Shown: positions 23,330-36,255, numbered from the stretch's first letter. The stretch: DNA of 64,000 nucleotides from Hemicentrotus pulcherrimus (GCA_003118195.1 BEXV01000364.1:58747-122746), one strand, 5' to 3'. The notes: a model not told the origin generated them from the letters alone. Translations and numbers: made by a program.

Positions 23330-25190
23330 AGTTAAAGTTTTCATAATTGACACAAAACATTTACCTCTTTCAATTACTTCACAGAAATTCATGGTCTTTG
23401 TAAATTTATATACTCGACGGCGCCTTTTAACTAAATCCTCATTAGTTTGAAAGAATAATGTCGTGTTTACGTTATGCGTTACATTTTTACCTCAATGCAA
23501 TTGCCATATCCTATGGCTTACAATGATTTGAAGGATATGAGTACATCCAAATGGAAGAGGTGCATGTAGCAATAATTTAAAGCGACATCAATGTCTTACT
23601 ACACGTAGAGGAGACGGCTAGATGCTAGATGGCATGACCCATGTTAAATCAATTACAGAAAATATACCATGACGGAAGCTAATTTATACGATGAAAACCA
23701 TGCAATATTCGAAATGAAGGGGGTAATGCTAATCATCTAAAGCAGTAGAAACATTGAATTACTGGTCCAGCAGCAAGCGTCCTCCTTCCGATTGTTTCCA
23801 GTTCTTGGAGCCAAGACTACAAGACGATAGAATATGAATCTTATCCAAATCGGTCACCAGATATATATTGGTTCTCGTTGCTAAGGGCCATCTCCCTAAC
23901 CCTCGACTATAAACGTCCCGAGCTCCACTGATCTAATATAGCAGCTCTAAGTAATTAAAATAGGAACATACCGCGGGCAGACAGGTGTTTTTAAAACCAT
24001 GCCAATTAAAATGAAACGGATAACGCTATACCCCTGTTTAGGATTGTGGGGATTTATCTTGGAAATTTGCACCGCGCCCAATATTATGCTTGAATAATGA
24101 CTGCCATAGACCCACAAAATATGGCTGACCTGTGCACAGGGGTGTACTTTTGGAGGAAAATCCCCTAAATTCGGGTATGAAATGACTTGAGGAAGTTGGA
24201 ATAGATGCGTCAGAGTACCCTTCAGAAGTCTAGACGATATCGGCGATCTTCTTAAGTCTGATCTCAACGTATTTTATGGGATCCATTTTCAGAGCTGAGT
24301 TGTCGGAGCGGAATCACTGTCTTTCAGTTATAAATGAGGCACTGAAAATGCACTCGGCTCAGGTCTAAAACCCCAGAGGCTGGAGGAAATGAATGGGGGC
24401 TTCGATGGAAATTCCCCATATGTTTCCTAAATTTGAACTTACTGTCATTGAATTATTAGTTCACTCTTCGCGTGCGGATGGATGGGAGATATAAAAGCAG
24501 CAATGTCTTTCGGTAAGTTGAACTTGCTGAAGTGCAACATGCATGCACGCCGTCGGCTAGACCCCGGGTCTGTACATACGGTGCTATCGACCTGTAGAAC
24601 TTTTCATCCTCTAATCATGGTGATAAAAATAATCTTGCTCGTTTGAGTCGTTGAACCACTAATGCTTTCTTATGTTGCACTCTCATTGATCGCACCAGGA
24701 TTATGGTTTTAGAGTGGTTTTTATTCTTATTGATGACATCTCTGCAATATGGGCTTTCTATTGAAATATAAAGCAATACATTATTTCCCCTAAATGCTTT
24801 AGTATATCGCGAATGAAACATTGTCATGATAATTCTCAAGAATACTAACAAGTTAATCTAAAACTCGCACCAATTTCTGGTGGGTTGAATGCTCTTTGAT
24901 TGCAGTTTTGCCGTTTTAGTTTAATTTGATTGTCCCCTCCCCGCTCAAATGGGGTGAGCATGGAATAATATTATTACATGTCACAGGAAAGGATCATGAA
25001 ACCTACATATATTTGAGTTAAATATATAAAAGAAAGTATGGTATGCCAGAATGCACATTGCATGTTTTAATGAGGTGGCACAGCGGACACTATTTTGACT
25101 TAATCTATTCCCTTTCTTTTCCCCGTAAAAATCTACAGACGGAACCAAGGAGTAGACAAGGGCAAAAAACTAATTACAGAATATAATACC
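23330..25190. other. No gene recognised
   Basis: The longest frame is 106 codons on the minus strand (23947-24267), unrecognised. A loose inverted pair ACCCCTGT near 24030 and ACAGGGGT near 24131 was seen but lacks convincing extended ends. Confidence 0.55.
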
Positions 25191-25244
25191 CCCCCCCCCN
25201 NNNNNNNNNNNNNNNNNNNNNNNNNNNNNNNCCCCCCCCCCCCC
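25191..25244. other. Assembly gap (32 N) inside a C run
   Basis: N at 25200-25231, with poly-C on both sides. The gap is probably an unresolved homopolymer, perhaps the C run of a hAT-like element whose right end is at 25371. Confidence 0.95.
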
Positions 25245-25352
25245 ACTCAAGCGAGAATTAGAGGACTTTTCTGAAAATTTGTTAACAATTAGTATTCCAT
25301 TGGGAGTGAAAAAGCAGGAGGGAGGAAACAACAAACGGCCCCTCTTTCTGAC

Positions 25353-25371
25353 AATCCTGGGTACGCCCCTG
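25353..25371. mobile_element. hAT-like right terminus, unpaired
   Basis: On the minus strand it reads CAGGGGCGTACCCAGGATT, the same type of end as the MITEs at 16.9 and 50.2 kb. The matching left end is not found; it may lie in the gap or be lost. Confidence 0.5.
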
Positions 25372-25724
25372 AAACTTTCACCCACAGTCCTCCCTACCTC
25401 ATGTCCAGTTCTCTTCTCCTTTACGTAACATACGCTGCACATTCCAACCATTGAGGAAGTTATCGAGAAAGGAGTTAGCATCTAACACTGATTGCCAATA
25501 AATGAATGTAGATCGATGATTGATAACACCACCAGTATAAGCTCGCCGCCGAAGTGATTACGTAATAACAGCATTTACAGTCGATAATGTAATAAACAAA
25601 GTCTTTAAACGCTCTATGATTGAATATATGCTTCCACGGAAAGTGTACACTCCAATACATGCAGTTTTGAACACTCGCAAACACACATCCAGGTATGCAA
25701 AACAAATACCGAATTCATAATCCC

Positions 25725-25985
25725 CCTCTCTCTTTCTCACTCTCTCTCTCTCTCTCTCTCTTTCCTCTTCTCCATTTATCTCACTTTCCATGCTCTTTCC
25801 TCCATCCTCTCTGTCTCTCTCCCTCTCTTTTCCTAATGTTACAGAACCAAACTTATCACCAGCCCTTTACATACGTACATGTACCTTCTTCTCTCCCCCT
25901 CTCTCTTTTATCACTCTCTCTCTATCTCTCCCTCACTGTCTCTGAAGGTACAAACACACTCTTCCTCTCTTATAGTCCCCCTTTC
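25725..25985. repeat. CT-rich tract with (CT)n core
   Basis: Pure CT at 25741-25760 within about 260 bases of CT-rich sequence broken by a short unique piece (25843-25890). Confidence 0.85.
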
Positions 25986-26481
25986 TAGATCATTTCCCAT
26001 CGTCCTTTAGCATAATCACATCAGTAATGCACTTTTTGGAACACATTATTGCCGAGAAAACGAGGGCATGATCACTGCTTATGATTATCACTTCGCTAAG
26101 CTTTTCAAGTGAAGGTTGACGTCTGAGAAAGGTGAAAGTTACTTTATGATGAGCTTTTACATTACAGAAACAGAAACTGAAACATTCACTCTAATGTGCC
26201 ACTTTGGGAGGGTATATTGGTAGAAATAACCGCTGATAAGGATCTTCAAATTCTCTTTTATTTGAATTATGACAACAGTTGAATAGTTTGGGCCAAACTT
26301 TCACGCCACATGCAAGTGTAATCACAAAGCGTGTGTGTTTTTCAGCAAGATTGGGTACATTTTTCTAGACCTTTTGCCGATTCCAAATCCTTAAAATTGC
26401 ACTCACACTCTTAGGTACTAGATAATCGGCCTATCCCAATTCTTTGCAGATATTTTGTTTCACAATGACATAGCATGACAA

Positions 26482-26629
26482 GGGATACATTTCACAAAAC
26501 TTGTCATTAGTGACAAATGTCAGTTTTTGTTATAGGCTAGTTAAATCTTTGTTTCTGATTGGATATCAGCAGATTTGTCAATGATTTTTGTCATTTGTCA
26601 TTGAAAAAAGGCTTTGTGAAACAGGTCCC
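26482..26629. mobile_element. Foldback MITE, 148 bp
   Basis: The left end starts GGGATACATTTCACAAAACT. The right end reads GGGACCTGTTTCACAAAGCC on the minus strand. TTTCACAAA is shared exactly, and inside both arms a TGACAAATG word recurs (left arm 26511-26519, right arm near 26590-26600). The middle carries further TTTGTCA words. There is no coding capacity. I saw no sure target duplication, so the superfamily is left open. The general form resembles widespread short inverted-repeat elements of marine invertebrates; this is recollection, not a search. Confidence 0.65.
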
Positions 26630-28280
26630 AGAACTCAACGTTATTTCCAAAGACGACCCATTCCTACAAGCAATTCTGCAATGTAGCTTGCATAACATCA
26701 CACATCGCAAACAGAATACTGTATCATCTTCACGAACGATATCTATCTAAGAATGCATAAGTTGACCACACACATGGCCTCCGTTTGTCGCAGACAGGAC
26801 TGCGACAGAATTAATCGAGCCTTGGCACCCAAATGATAATTGACTTTTAATCATTTAAAGATTCGCCGCTGATTAAATGAGAGCTCCATACTACCACTGG
26901 AGACCTGACTCAATTGTAACTACAAAACACGACAATAATTGTCCATAAATATGCTATCTATCTTAGAAAATTAAATAAAGACAAATGCCACTGACCGATA
27001 TCAGCTTATGTTGCTTTAATACATTTTGATGGTATTGTGGTTGTGTGATCCTATACATATTATGCATGAAATATCATTTGAAAAGAAAAATTAAAAGAAA
27101 CAAACACCAAATAAATTAAACTAAACGAAAAATGGAGGCGCCTACGCCAGGTCTGCTTAATTTGGGATATAGCATGAATCCATGCAAGACCAACAATATT
27201 CACTGTTTGCATGCATGGATTGGCACTTTCCCTGGACGGCTGTTCGATAATATTTGACCCGTTTTGTCTAGGGCATATTGTAGTACATTCGAGTAGGGTT
27301 CACAGTGAAAGAGGCCAGCTGTGTGGTATTGTGAGTCAGACATTCCTATATAGTTGACATTGATGGCTTCATAAATCAATCAATTACAGGTGTATGGAGC
27401 ACACATGGGAGGAGCCCCCACTTTAAATCCGCTTGGTAAATTGAATGAAGATGATGATCATTGCATGGCATTCCATAACAAAACCATTGCATGACGTGGG
27501 ACGAGTTCGTTTGTAGGGATGGATGGTGGTCTATATCAGGACTTCATATTTACATTATGATATCAAGCTAACATCCAATCGACACGATGCAAAAAACACA
27601 CACACTACAATCTAGCACTTGACGATTGTTCTTGTTTCGTACGCGCTATAGAAGAACAAGTATAAAACAATGTAGTAAAGATTATGTAAACACATCAATA
27701 TTGCAGACATTTTCGGGGGTACTTCTGTATAAACAATTGTAGATAAAAAAAAATAAAAAATAAAATATCATATATCGACGTGTAAAACTGTTCGGGATGC
27801 ATAGCTCAGAGTTATACTACAAATTTTGTTTTGCCTCGCTTTCCTTTAAGTTCTTGGCTAAAAAAGATCCAAGAGTTTCAAATAATTTGGTATGAAATTA
27901 TTTCATTGCGAACTATTACGAACCATTTATCTACGGAAATGCATTCATATTTTTTTAAACATTGTTTATACACGTCTCTCACGCAATTAGCAATAATGAA
28001 GAACCAATATTAGCAGATGTCGTAAAAATAAAGAAAAAAAAAATTATCAGATAAAGAAAAAATAAAAGAAAAAAAAAAGGTCGGTCATTGTACTAAAATC
28101 CTAGAGTACTTCTCAATAACACTCAAACTCACCTCATTAAGCGATTTCAACACGAGAAAATGTCTTAATTCCAAATTCCGGGACGTCGTTATCTACTTAA
28201 GATGTAAAACAAGCGTCCTCTGCCCACTGATCTGTCAGCACCATGAAAGAGTCCCAAAGACGCCAAAACACTGTAGCGAC
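26630..28280. other. No gene recognised
   Basis: AT-rich, with A-rich runs near 27746-27768 and 28030-28080. Frames are under 65 codons. Confidence 0.6.
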
Positions 28281-28289
28281 CAAACTTAC

Positions 28290-28941
28290 CGATAGGGAGA
28301 GAGAAGGAGGGAGAGTGAAAGTTGTGTGCGTGCCCGCGCGTGTGTGTACTTGGAACTGTGTGTGCGAGAGGGATGCGAAGCTGTCGCACGCCACCATTGG
28401 TATCGGCACGACGTGTAAATAAACAGCTGGTTTGGCACCGAGTGCAGACAGCTGTTGGAAAATCAAAATTCCGCTCCCCTGATTTAGAAGAAGAGCGCTC
28501 GCTCACAGAGAGCACGAGAGACAGTGAAAGTGAGAGTGAGAGAGAGAATGAGGGAGAAGGAGAGAGTGTGAGAAGGGGAAGCAACATTCCCCGCGAAAGC
28601 TTTTCCGTTTCGCGATGTTTGTATGTGAATTGAGCTTATTCCAGGTTTGCTGTCGGATACTCGCGCTCGGCTCTCTCGTAGAGCAACAAGCGTGTCTTAC
28701 AGCGTCCTCGTCATATTGTCTGCCCGAAGTTTGTCATTCTCCATATCTCCTCGACTACTCAATGGGTCACGTTTGAACTATTAACTGTAATTCATGGAAA
28801 CAGAGACGTCGGGAATCATTGAAGGACAGAGGCCATTGAGTCGACAAGACTTCGCATGACAGGAGAACAACAAACATTGCTTTACGTGACGGAACCGAAG
28901 CAGGCTCGGGCCATCTGCATTTTCGGGAGACTATGCATCAG
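28290..28941. promoter_or_regulatory. GC-richer promoter-like or first-exon-like segment
   Basis: A purine tract with CG- and GT-rich words (28290-28370) leads into a GC-richer region with an inverted CCAAT word (CCATTGGT, 28395-28402) and two CAGCTG E-boxes (near 28425 and 28449). Further down, a 21-codon frame starting ATGGAAACAGAGACG (28794) ends by overlap (GCATGACA) with the start of a longer frame at 28856. The composition contrasts with the AT-rich flanks. This could be the start of a transcribed unit. There is no domain and no proven splice site, so it is a weak call. Confidence 0.25.
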
Positions 28942-28979
<38 letters not shown>

Positions 28980-28980
28980 G
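28942..28980. repeat. (GA)n microsatellite
   Basis: Near-pure GA with one GGG break. Confidence 0.95.
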
Positions 28981-28989
28981 TGCAAGAAA

Positions 28990-31900
28990 TGACATCCAAA
29001 CCAATAATATTTCAGCACTTCATGTCATATCTACCGTACACTCTTCCAAAAATAATCTTCAAGTTACACGATCGGAAATACTTTCGAAGTCTAAGCCAAT
29101 TTCATCAGACCAGTCCATCTTGTTTTGAAATATATACGTAATCCATGTGCGATACCTCAAAGCGATATAATCTATTGATACTGCCCTTGAGTCGATTCAA
29201 TGAAAGTCTAAGCAATCGGTGTAAATGTTTTGTTAAAATGTTGATACATTAAAAAGGCGCAATCGTCATTGAGCTCCACGTCACATGTAAGGACCAATAT
29301 TTTAGTTCCCCTGACGTTCCATTCACTTTCGCCCTAATTTATATTTTTTACTCTTTTATGACCAGCTTTCTTCACAATTTCAAACCACCACCGGGGACAA
29401 ATTAAGAGGTTCCAATTTTGATAGCAAGTTACCTACAATAATGTCTTTCATCACAGTACATTTCCTATTCACGATGTGTTCGTCTATAAAATAAAGACTT
29501 TTCATGAAAAATAATAAAAAGTCATTATGCAAAATAGTCGCCCGAAGTAATTGCCGCCGTGTTGCTGTAATTGAATAAAGGAACAGTCGAACTATTTTGG
29601 TACGCATCACCCTATCTCAAAAAATATGTTTGAAGTTACTTACTTGATAATCGTGTCCCGATGATTGACTTCGCGGCAGAATACACCTCATTATCGTTAC
29701 TTAAGTGCCATCATAAAGAGCAGAAAACCACCGCCCCGAATAGCTTCTCTATTTCTAGTGACGCATATCGGCAATTTTACGCCCCACCTAATATGCTTAA
29801 ACGGCTATAGTGCTCCTTTGCATTTTACCTGTAAAAAGAAATGGGTATGTCGTATCGACTTTTCAAAAGTTACAGCAGCTGATGATCACGATACGTGTTA
29901 CTGTAAGCACAGATCAATTACAAACAGCGTCTGGAGATGTATTATCACCTAAATAGCTGTAGCACTAATGGTGGCACAAATTGAACACCTTAATGACTGA
30001 ATTGAAATTGAAGAAGAAAAAAAAAAACCCAGCCTACCCAGCGTACTTTCCCTGCATATTACATTGATTAAAATGATAGAGGTATATGGGACCCATAATC
30101 AACTAAGTAGAATTTCAGTTTGAGTGAACTGGAGGTTAATAAGGCCCTGGCTTCGTGGATAGGTTGAAAAGGGAAGTTGTACATATTCCTGACTTGAAGG
30201 GACAATGAAAGCGTACTCATAACTTAAGCTCCACCTAATGCGAATCTATTAGAATCCGAGCTTTAAATTATACCAAGAGCCTCTAAGCATACTAAAGGCT
30301 AATTTATATCCAGCGCACGATTATAAGAGCCACTGTGGATTAATTCAGCAAAATATTATCACGGTTCTTACTTTGCCATATGAAACCAAAACAGGTTAAT
30401 GGAAAGGACTGAGTTTATTATGTGCAAAAACTACAAATGACGATCTTAGATCAGTACTTTAAAAGATGTCTTGGAACTTTTGCGACAGTCATATCAGTGC
30501 GCTATCAGCGTGACGAATTTTGATGCAGCCAATTAATATTTTAACGACAATGCCCCTTGAAACCAAAGAACAATTATATTTCGGTTTTGTTTCATATATT
30601 TCAGAAGTCATCGTGTCATGGTCTATTAAAGGACAATGTAACCGGAATCGGAATCAAAATGTCTTCTTTTTTTAAATCCACGCAGTGACAGCATTAATCT
30701 TAAAGCAGATATCTCATTTAAGATATCTATGAGTCCAGCTATCCTTGAGAGAATCGGACACCTCGTATAGAACACCCTTTGACTACAGGCAGTGAAGACA
30801 CTTTAGATAAAGGAGATGGTGCAAAAATTGCATACATCCATGGACAAGATGGGTTTATGTCCAGGCCAGCACACTGACAATGCCCACTACTTATCCATCG
30901 ATTCTTGGCCATTCGGGACTATGTATTTGTTGTAGCAATTGTTTAAGAGTGTGTGTCGTTTTATTAGCGAGATGTTGTCGGTCTCTTCAGTGTTACTGAG
31001 GTATTTACATATTAATCGCTATACAAATCAAGAATTTTCACACTTTTCAATGCTCTTCAAAACTGCCATTACCATGATCACCTTCTCATATTCGTCCAGT
31101 CTCGCACGTGCTTCAAGAATGTCGCCTAGGTCAAAGCACTTGGTACATTAAGTGCAAGATGCAAACGTGCGCGATGCACTGGGTGATACTGTAGAGAGAA
31201 GGTGGTCAATTAGCCAAGCAAACTGAATATCTATCTATTTGCCTTCACTTCGCATGGGCAGTCGAGCAAAAGGTCCGTCAAAAGACGCACGGGTCTTACT
31301 ACAGTTTTCGCATTTCCGTGAGGTAATGGGTTTAATGGATTGTAGATGCCCTTGACGTCCCTGCCACCTACTGTAGATGAAGAGTTTGAGTGACGAACAT
31401 ACTCTGGCGGAGGACAGGGGGAAGCAGTCTCTAGCAAGCGGCAATGGGGACAGCCTCCCGGAGGCAGTGGCCCATTACTTTCACCAGCTGATGTCGGGGG
31501 ATAGAGACTATATCGTGATTCTCTGGCCGTATTGACGTGAATAGATCGGCGTCATTTCAGGAGCGCTAATTGAAACCTACAAGGTCAAAGTCAGAATGCA
31601 ACCCACCAGATGAGACCCTGCTAGCTGCGTGAGTGGCTCTGGTTTACACACATCTACAATAAAATAGCACAGTGAATTTGCTGTGTTTGTTTCACAGATG
31701 CAATAGCGTACTATTTAAAATGCCCTCAGGTATGACCTATCGAATGGGTGTTAGTGAACAGAACAGACAAAAAACATTTAGGTTCTTGTTTTTTTATTTG
31801 AGTATAGTACATTCGATGTAGTAGAAGCAATAGCAAAAGTTACATATACCTTTTACTCCAAATACAAAGACGCAGTAATCAAATTATGTACAGATGTATA

Positions 31901-32075
31901 CAGCTGTATTTATAATGACATTAGTTGGTAATATCAGAATAAGATGTTGAAGTAGTAACATTACACAGCGGCGGGACCGTAGTACATATCTACAAAGCGT
32001 TATAGAAAATGTATATTAAAATAATTATAAGGAAGCAGCTGTAGCATTACAACATACAAGGATAAATAATTCATA
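28990..32075. other. No gene recognised
   Basis: It contains a 95-codon plus-strand frame (29665-29952) and a GC-richer patch with two overlapping minus-strand frames (31231-31444). Neither is recognised, and splice context is not evident. Confidence 0.55.
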
Positions 32076-32077
32076 AT

Positions 32078-32156
32078 TACAGTGCTTATATGGCGCCTAA
32101 CACTTACTTTGTGAGAAGTCTCTAAGCNCGACAGGCGGGAGCCGGCGCATGTTTTT
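32078..32156 (-). mobile_element. Older SINE tail fragment, minus strand
   Basis: Read on the minus strand it gives GCTTAGAGACTTCTCAC and then GGCGCCATATAAGCAC, a diverged form of the tail GCTTAGAGACATTTGTATT / AGCGCTATATAA seen at 0.78 and 60.5 kb. One undetermined base lies at 32128. It may be the tail of an older SINE into which the element at 32167 inserted, or the far tail of that same element. Confidence 0.5.
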
Positions 32157-32513
32157 GGATGTCGTTTCCTACCGCCAGCGGTAGCCGGCTGAGCTAATTA
32201 AAAAAATGCAGCCAGGACGCAGAAGTGCAGTTAGCTGCCGCCGGCTGGTATATTTATTTTTGACGCCTCGCCTAAGCGCTCTATAATAATGCAGCATAAT
32301 TACTCTGGCTTTAGGAGTGCAGCTGTTGCGCGCGCTGCGTTTCAAGGAATAAATTCCTACCAGGTACCCATTTACTTCTGGGTGGAGTGTGGCAAATGTA
32401 GATAAATGTCTTGCCAAAGGACATTAGTGCAGCGGCGGGACTCGAACCGCGGACCTTGTGATCGACAGTCCGGCGACGTATCCACTCGACCACAACACCT
32501 CTAGGATGTCGTT
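32157..32513 (-). mobile_element. Complete tRNA-derived SINE with 10-bp target duplication
   Basis: On the minus strand the head starts GAGGTGTTGTGG at about 32501. It carries an A box TGGTCGAGTGG (32482-32492) and a perfect B box GGTTCGAGTCC (32438-32448), then the body module with GGGTACCTGGTAGGA (32355-32369) and a GC-rich 3' part with a CTACCGC / GCGGTAG hairpin (near 32169-32184). GGATGTCGTT stands at 32157-32166 and again at 32504-32513, bracketing a 337-bp insert (32167-32503). The promoter boxes are intact, so this copy may still be transcribed by polymerase III. SINEs need a partner LINE to move. Confidence 0.8.
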
Positions 32514-34505
32514 ATTATGGCAGAAGGGGTAATAACAAAACTTTAAGATGATTATGTAATTTTGTAATTTGCTAGGTTATTTGTGAAATTACAGTGCTAC
32601 ACCAATAAGACATGCACATCATTATTTTTAGTTATCGTTGGCTTCGATGCTTTTGATAGACCAGAAGGAGCCAAGGCTTTACTACATTACTCCTCAGGGC
32701 ATATGAGAGGAGCGATTCACTGCCCCGATCATAACCCACAAAAACCAATGCACATCACGTGATCAATAGGGCTCTCATCGGCTACATGGGCGCTTGATAA
32801 GTTGTTGACAACATCGCAGGATTTGATTTAATACCCAAATTCTCTAAATGCCGAATAGATCAGCTGTTTGGGAATGGAGCGGTCAGCGGTGGATGTAGAT
32901 GGACGTCATTGCTGCCTGTTTTAACATTTTAATTTCATTGGCATGATGGGCCATGGGAAGTAGAGGGAAGGTAAACAAACACAGCAACAACAACGAACAA
33001 CAAACAAACACACGAACGTTTTGACCAATTTATTTGTTTTTAAAGTAAAAAGTAAAGCGTTGCTTGTACGTACGGTACCACGTTTCTTTCACACTGAAGC
33101 CCAGACACTTACTGCAAACAAAGAAGAAGAATAAATATATTGAAGAACCCTAGTTACCTTTGTAAAGCTATGGTTTCATGAATAATACTCCAGAGTATGA
33201 AGCATCAATAAAACAAATGAAGAAACCCAAAATGATCAGTCACACTGTGTTCCGATTTCATGTTCGTAATGACTTCAAGCAAGAGAATAAGATATCCGAT
33301 TGATCTCTGTTTTCTCTGACGGCCCTGCAATCATATTGTATGCCGTTCGCACTGTTCATTTTGGATTCCCATTGAAAAAGATACCACTGATACGTGGCGC
33401 ACAAGTCTCTGACGCAGTACTACGCCATTAATGGACGTCTTGTGTGGATAAAGGGCATACGTGATGACAGAACCGATTATTCAGTCATTGACTTCAAGAT
33501 GGAGATTGCAGCAGCACTGACCTGGCGTTAATTAGGATGTAACTCGCATTAATGAAGCGTTAGGAGACAGGGGCGATGGAGAATGCATGTGGTGTGGCCT
33601 GCATCCATCAGAAATCTGTTTTTCTGCTCACGATGATCCGCTCTGGCGCCACAAGCTTCTTAAACTAGGCCGAATCTCTGGGGAAGGGGGTTACAACAAT
33701 GGAGGGGGGGGGCAAGAGAGTGTGTCTACCCCTCTTCATCACAACAGTCAGAATAAAATGTGTATTTTATAATCAGTGGCGATGTTCTTTCGATGTCAGT
33801 AAAGGTTTGCAACTCGATGTCAATGGCGTCAATGATCGCATCCATGAAGATGATGATGATGGTGACGGCAGTGAAGATCAAGAAGGCTTTGGTGTTAATA
33901 GCGGCACCCTAGATTAACACAAACATCCATCGATATTCATGGATTTGGTTCTGACCTTAATGGATCTTATAACATTTTCCCAACTTAAATCCATCAGCAA
34001 CAACCTACTACAAAACATCTCCAAACATCTCCCTAAGGCTGTGACTTCCACACCAACATGGACAGAAAACACAACATCACCCTATCATCATCCTGGGAGC
34101 CCCTTCTTCGATGGAAAACCCTCACTCGATAATACCCCCTTGTGATTGACGGCATGAAATGTTTTCTGATGCGGATAAGTGCGGGTTGCATTTGTCCTAA
34201 TTACCCTCAGTGCGATGGAACATGCGATTTGGGAATACTATACACTCACACACTCATTGACACCGGGTACGAATGCTCGCCAAGGCCGGGCATTGCATTT
34301 CTACGTCTCATATTCCTCCTGAATACGATATAAAGTAAGCGTTGGATTTTGATTTCAAATGAGGATATTACAAGTGTTTCAAAGTAATCATTCATTTTGT
34401 AACCTAATCCCTTAATAAGATTCTTCTTTCATGTTGCATGAATGTGAGCGAGAGTGACAGTATTATTTCAATAGCTTTAATAATTTTATTTCCCCAACTT
34501 ATTCA
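32514..34505. other. No gene recognised
   Basis: It holds short frames (at most 72 codons), a G run at 33705-33712 and a small GAT run near 33849-33862. Nothing is recognisable. Confidence 0.55.
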
Positions 34506-34510
34506 ATGTC

Positions 34511-34543
34511 CACCCCCCCCCAAAAAAAAAAAAAAAAAAAAAA
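34511..34543. repeat. C-run then A-run
   Basis: About nine C are followed by about twenty A, like the tract at 525. It is a low-complexity junction. Confidence 0.9.
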
Positions 34544-34544
34544 A

Positions 34545-35494
34545 TGAGATGGCATTAGACTATTTGCGCTGTCGATACGGTAATCATTTAATTTGTAAAA
34601 GAGGATTCTATAAATGTACATGAACGTATACAAATGCACATGATATATGATTGACATCTTTTTAGCACAATAATTTCATCACCATTTCTTTCCATCACAT
34701 TACCGAAGTGCAGTGTCCTGCTATCAAACTGGGCGTCTGCCATTTTGAATCAAAATGTAAACCAATCGAATGTACTTTTGACCTTTTTAAAACGAGAATG
34801 AAAATGCTTAAATTATGACTTACATGATTGTAATCATTTTTTTTTAAATAATACAAATTGAAATTTACGTCATCTGTTCCGTTTCATTCAAGTACGTTTC
34901 TGACACGCACCTTTCTTTTCCTTTAAATATATCATTAATATGACGTTGCTAATAAATGACATCTTGCGATGTTCGACAGTAGTCAATAACACCTTAATAA
35001 GTGCCCTTGAAAGAAGAGAGAACCAAAACGGAGGCACTATCAAGCGTCATTACTGCCTAACTGCAGTGAATTAACTAACTGCACACAGTACTATTCCCAT
35101 GGTTTGCGAATTACCAGGAATAACGAGGGTTACGACTAATGCAGAAAATATGTTAATATTTTTAAATGGGAATGCAAGCAGAAAAATAAAATGTTTCATT
35201 TACAATGATGCTTATTAAAATGATCAATGTGAGTCACAAACTTCATCGCGTAGCCGTTGAAAAAAAAAATTCAGATCGTCTGTAAACGCCGACGTAAATT
35301 GTATGCTGGATTAATTCCTCCGCTAACGTGTCCAAGTTATGAATCATTAATGAGAAATATACTCACAATACCCTTCATCGTGTTAACAAGTTTGCAGACA
35401 GGTTGCTCTTTCCCTCTGGCTTGCCGAAAGATATTTACGATGATTCATTCACTAACCGAATTCATTTTTATTACTATTCGGGCACTTGAGGGGT
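34545..35494. other. No gene recognised
   Basis: AT-rich. Frames are under 80 codons. Confidence 0.6.
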
Positions 35495-35683
35495 GAGGGG
35501 GGGGGGGGGGNNNNNNNNNNNNNNNNNNNNNNNNNNNNNNNNNNNNNNNNNNNNNNNNNNNNNNNNNNNNNNNNNNNNNNNNNNNNNNNNNNNNNNNNNN
35601 NNNNNNNNNNNNNNNNNNNNNNNNNNNNNNNNNNNNNNNNNNNNNNNNNNNNNNNNNNNNGGGGGGGGGGGGGGGGGGGGGGG
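35495..35683. other. Assembly gap (150 N) flanked by G runs
   Basis: N at 35511-35660, with poly-G before and after. The round gap length suggests a placeholder. Frames across it are meaningless. Confidence 0.95.
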
Positions 35684-36190
35684 TCAGGAGGGGCTCCATC
35701 TGATGATAATGATGAGAGGTAGACAAATATTGCTTGCTAATGAGAACCAAGTAAACAAGGTCACTTTCACTGCCCCTCAGTGCATATTCGATATTAAGTC
35801 GCGTGATACAAAGGACATAACGGGTTAAGCGGTGGATAAAATGTAACTTTGACATTGAGGATGAGAGAACGCGCGACCATGACTTTTAAAAATGCCCTTG
35901 CTAATTGCCTAATAGCCTGTGTTAACCGTATAGCGCGGAATATAGTGCACTCGCGTCTCTATATTCGAAACTGCTTCACCCTAAACCCATTTGTTCTCTA
36001 GTCGTGTCGAATATTCTGCTTTTCTATCTCTGTAATCCACGCAGATTGTTACCCGCATTAATCATGAATATTCCGACATACATCAGATTCGTGGCGCGCC
36101 TGTGATGTAAGTGGGATGAATAATTCTACCACGATATTTTGTAAGATGAAATAACATTTATTAAGTTTTGCACTCTCAGCAATGCTCAGT
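35684..36190. other. No gene recognised
   Basis: Plain sequence. No repeat or frame worth calling. Confidence 0.6.
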
Positions 36191-36194
36191 GTTT

Positions 36195-36254
36195 TTAGAG
36201 TCTGGTGTTTATTCGACCAGTCTATTAGAGTCTGGTGTTTATTCGACCAGTCTA
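36195..36254. repeat. 30-bp tandem duplication, two identical units
   Basis: Two exact copies of a 30-base unit beginning TTAGAGTCTGGTGTTTATTC. The length is a multiple of three, so a minus-strand frame shows a repeated ten-residue block, but that frame (81 codons) has no other support. Confidence 0.9.
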
Positions 36255-36255
36255 T

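Noticed and set aside
24020..24140. ACCCCTGT / ACAGGGGT pair as element ends
   Set aside because: The match does not extend beyond 8 bases and no flank duplication is present.
36195..36254. Ten-residue peptide repeat in a minus-strand frame
   Set aside because: It follows simply from a 30-bp DNA duplication, a multiple of three. The frame has no other support.
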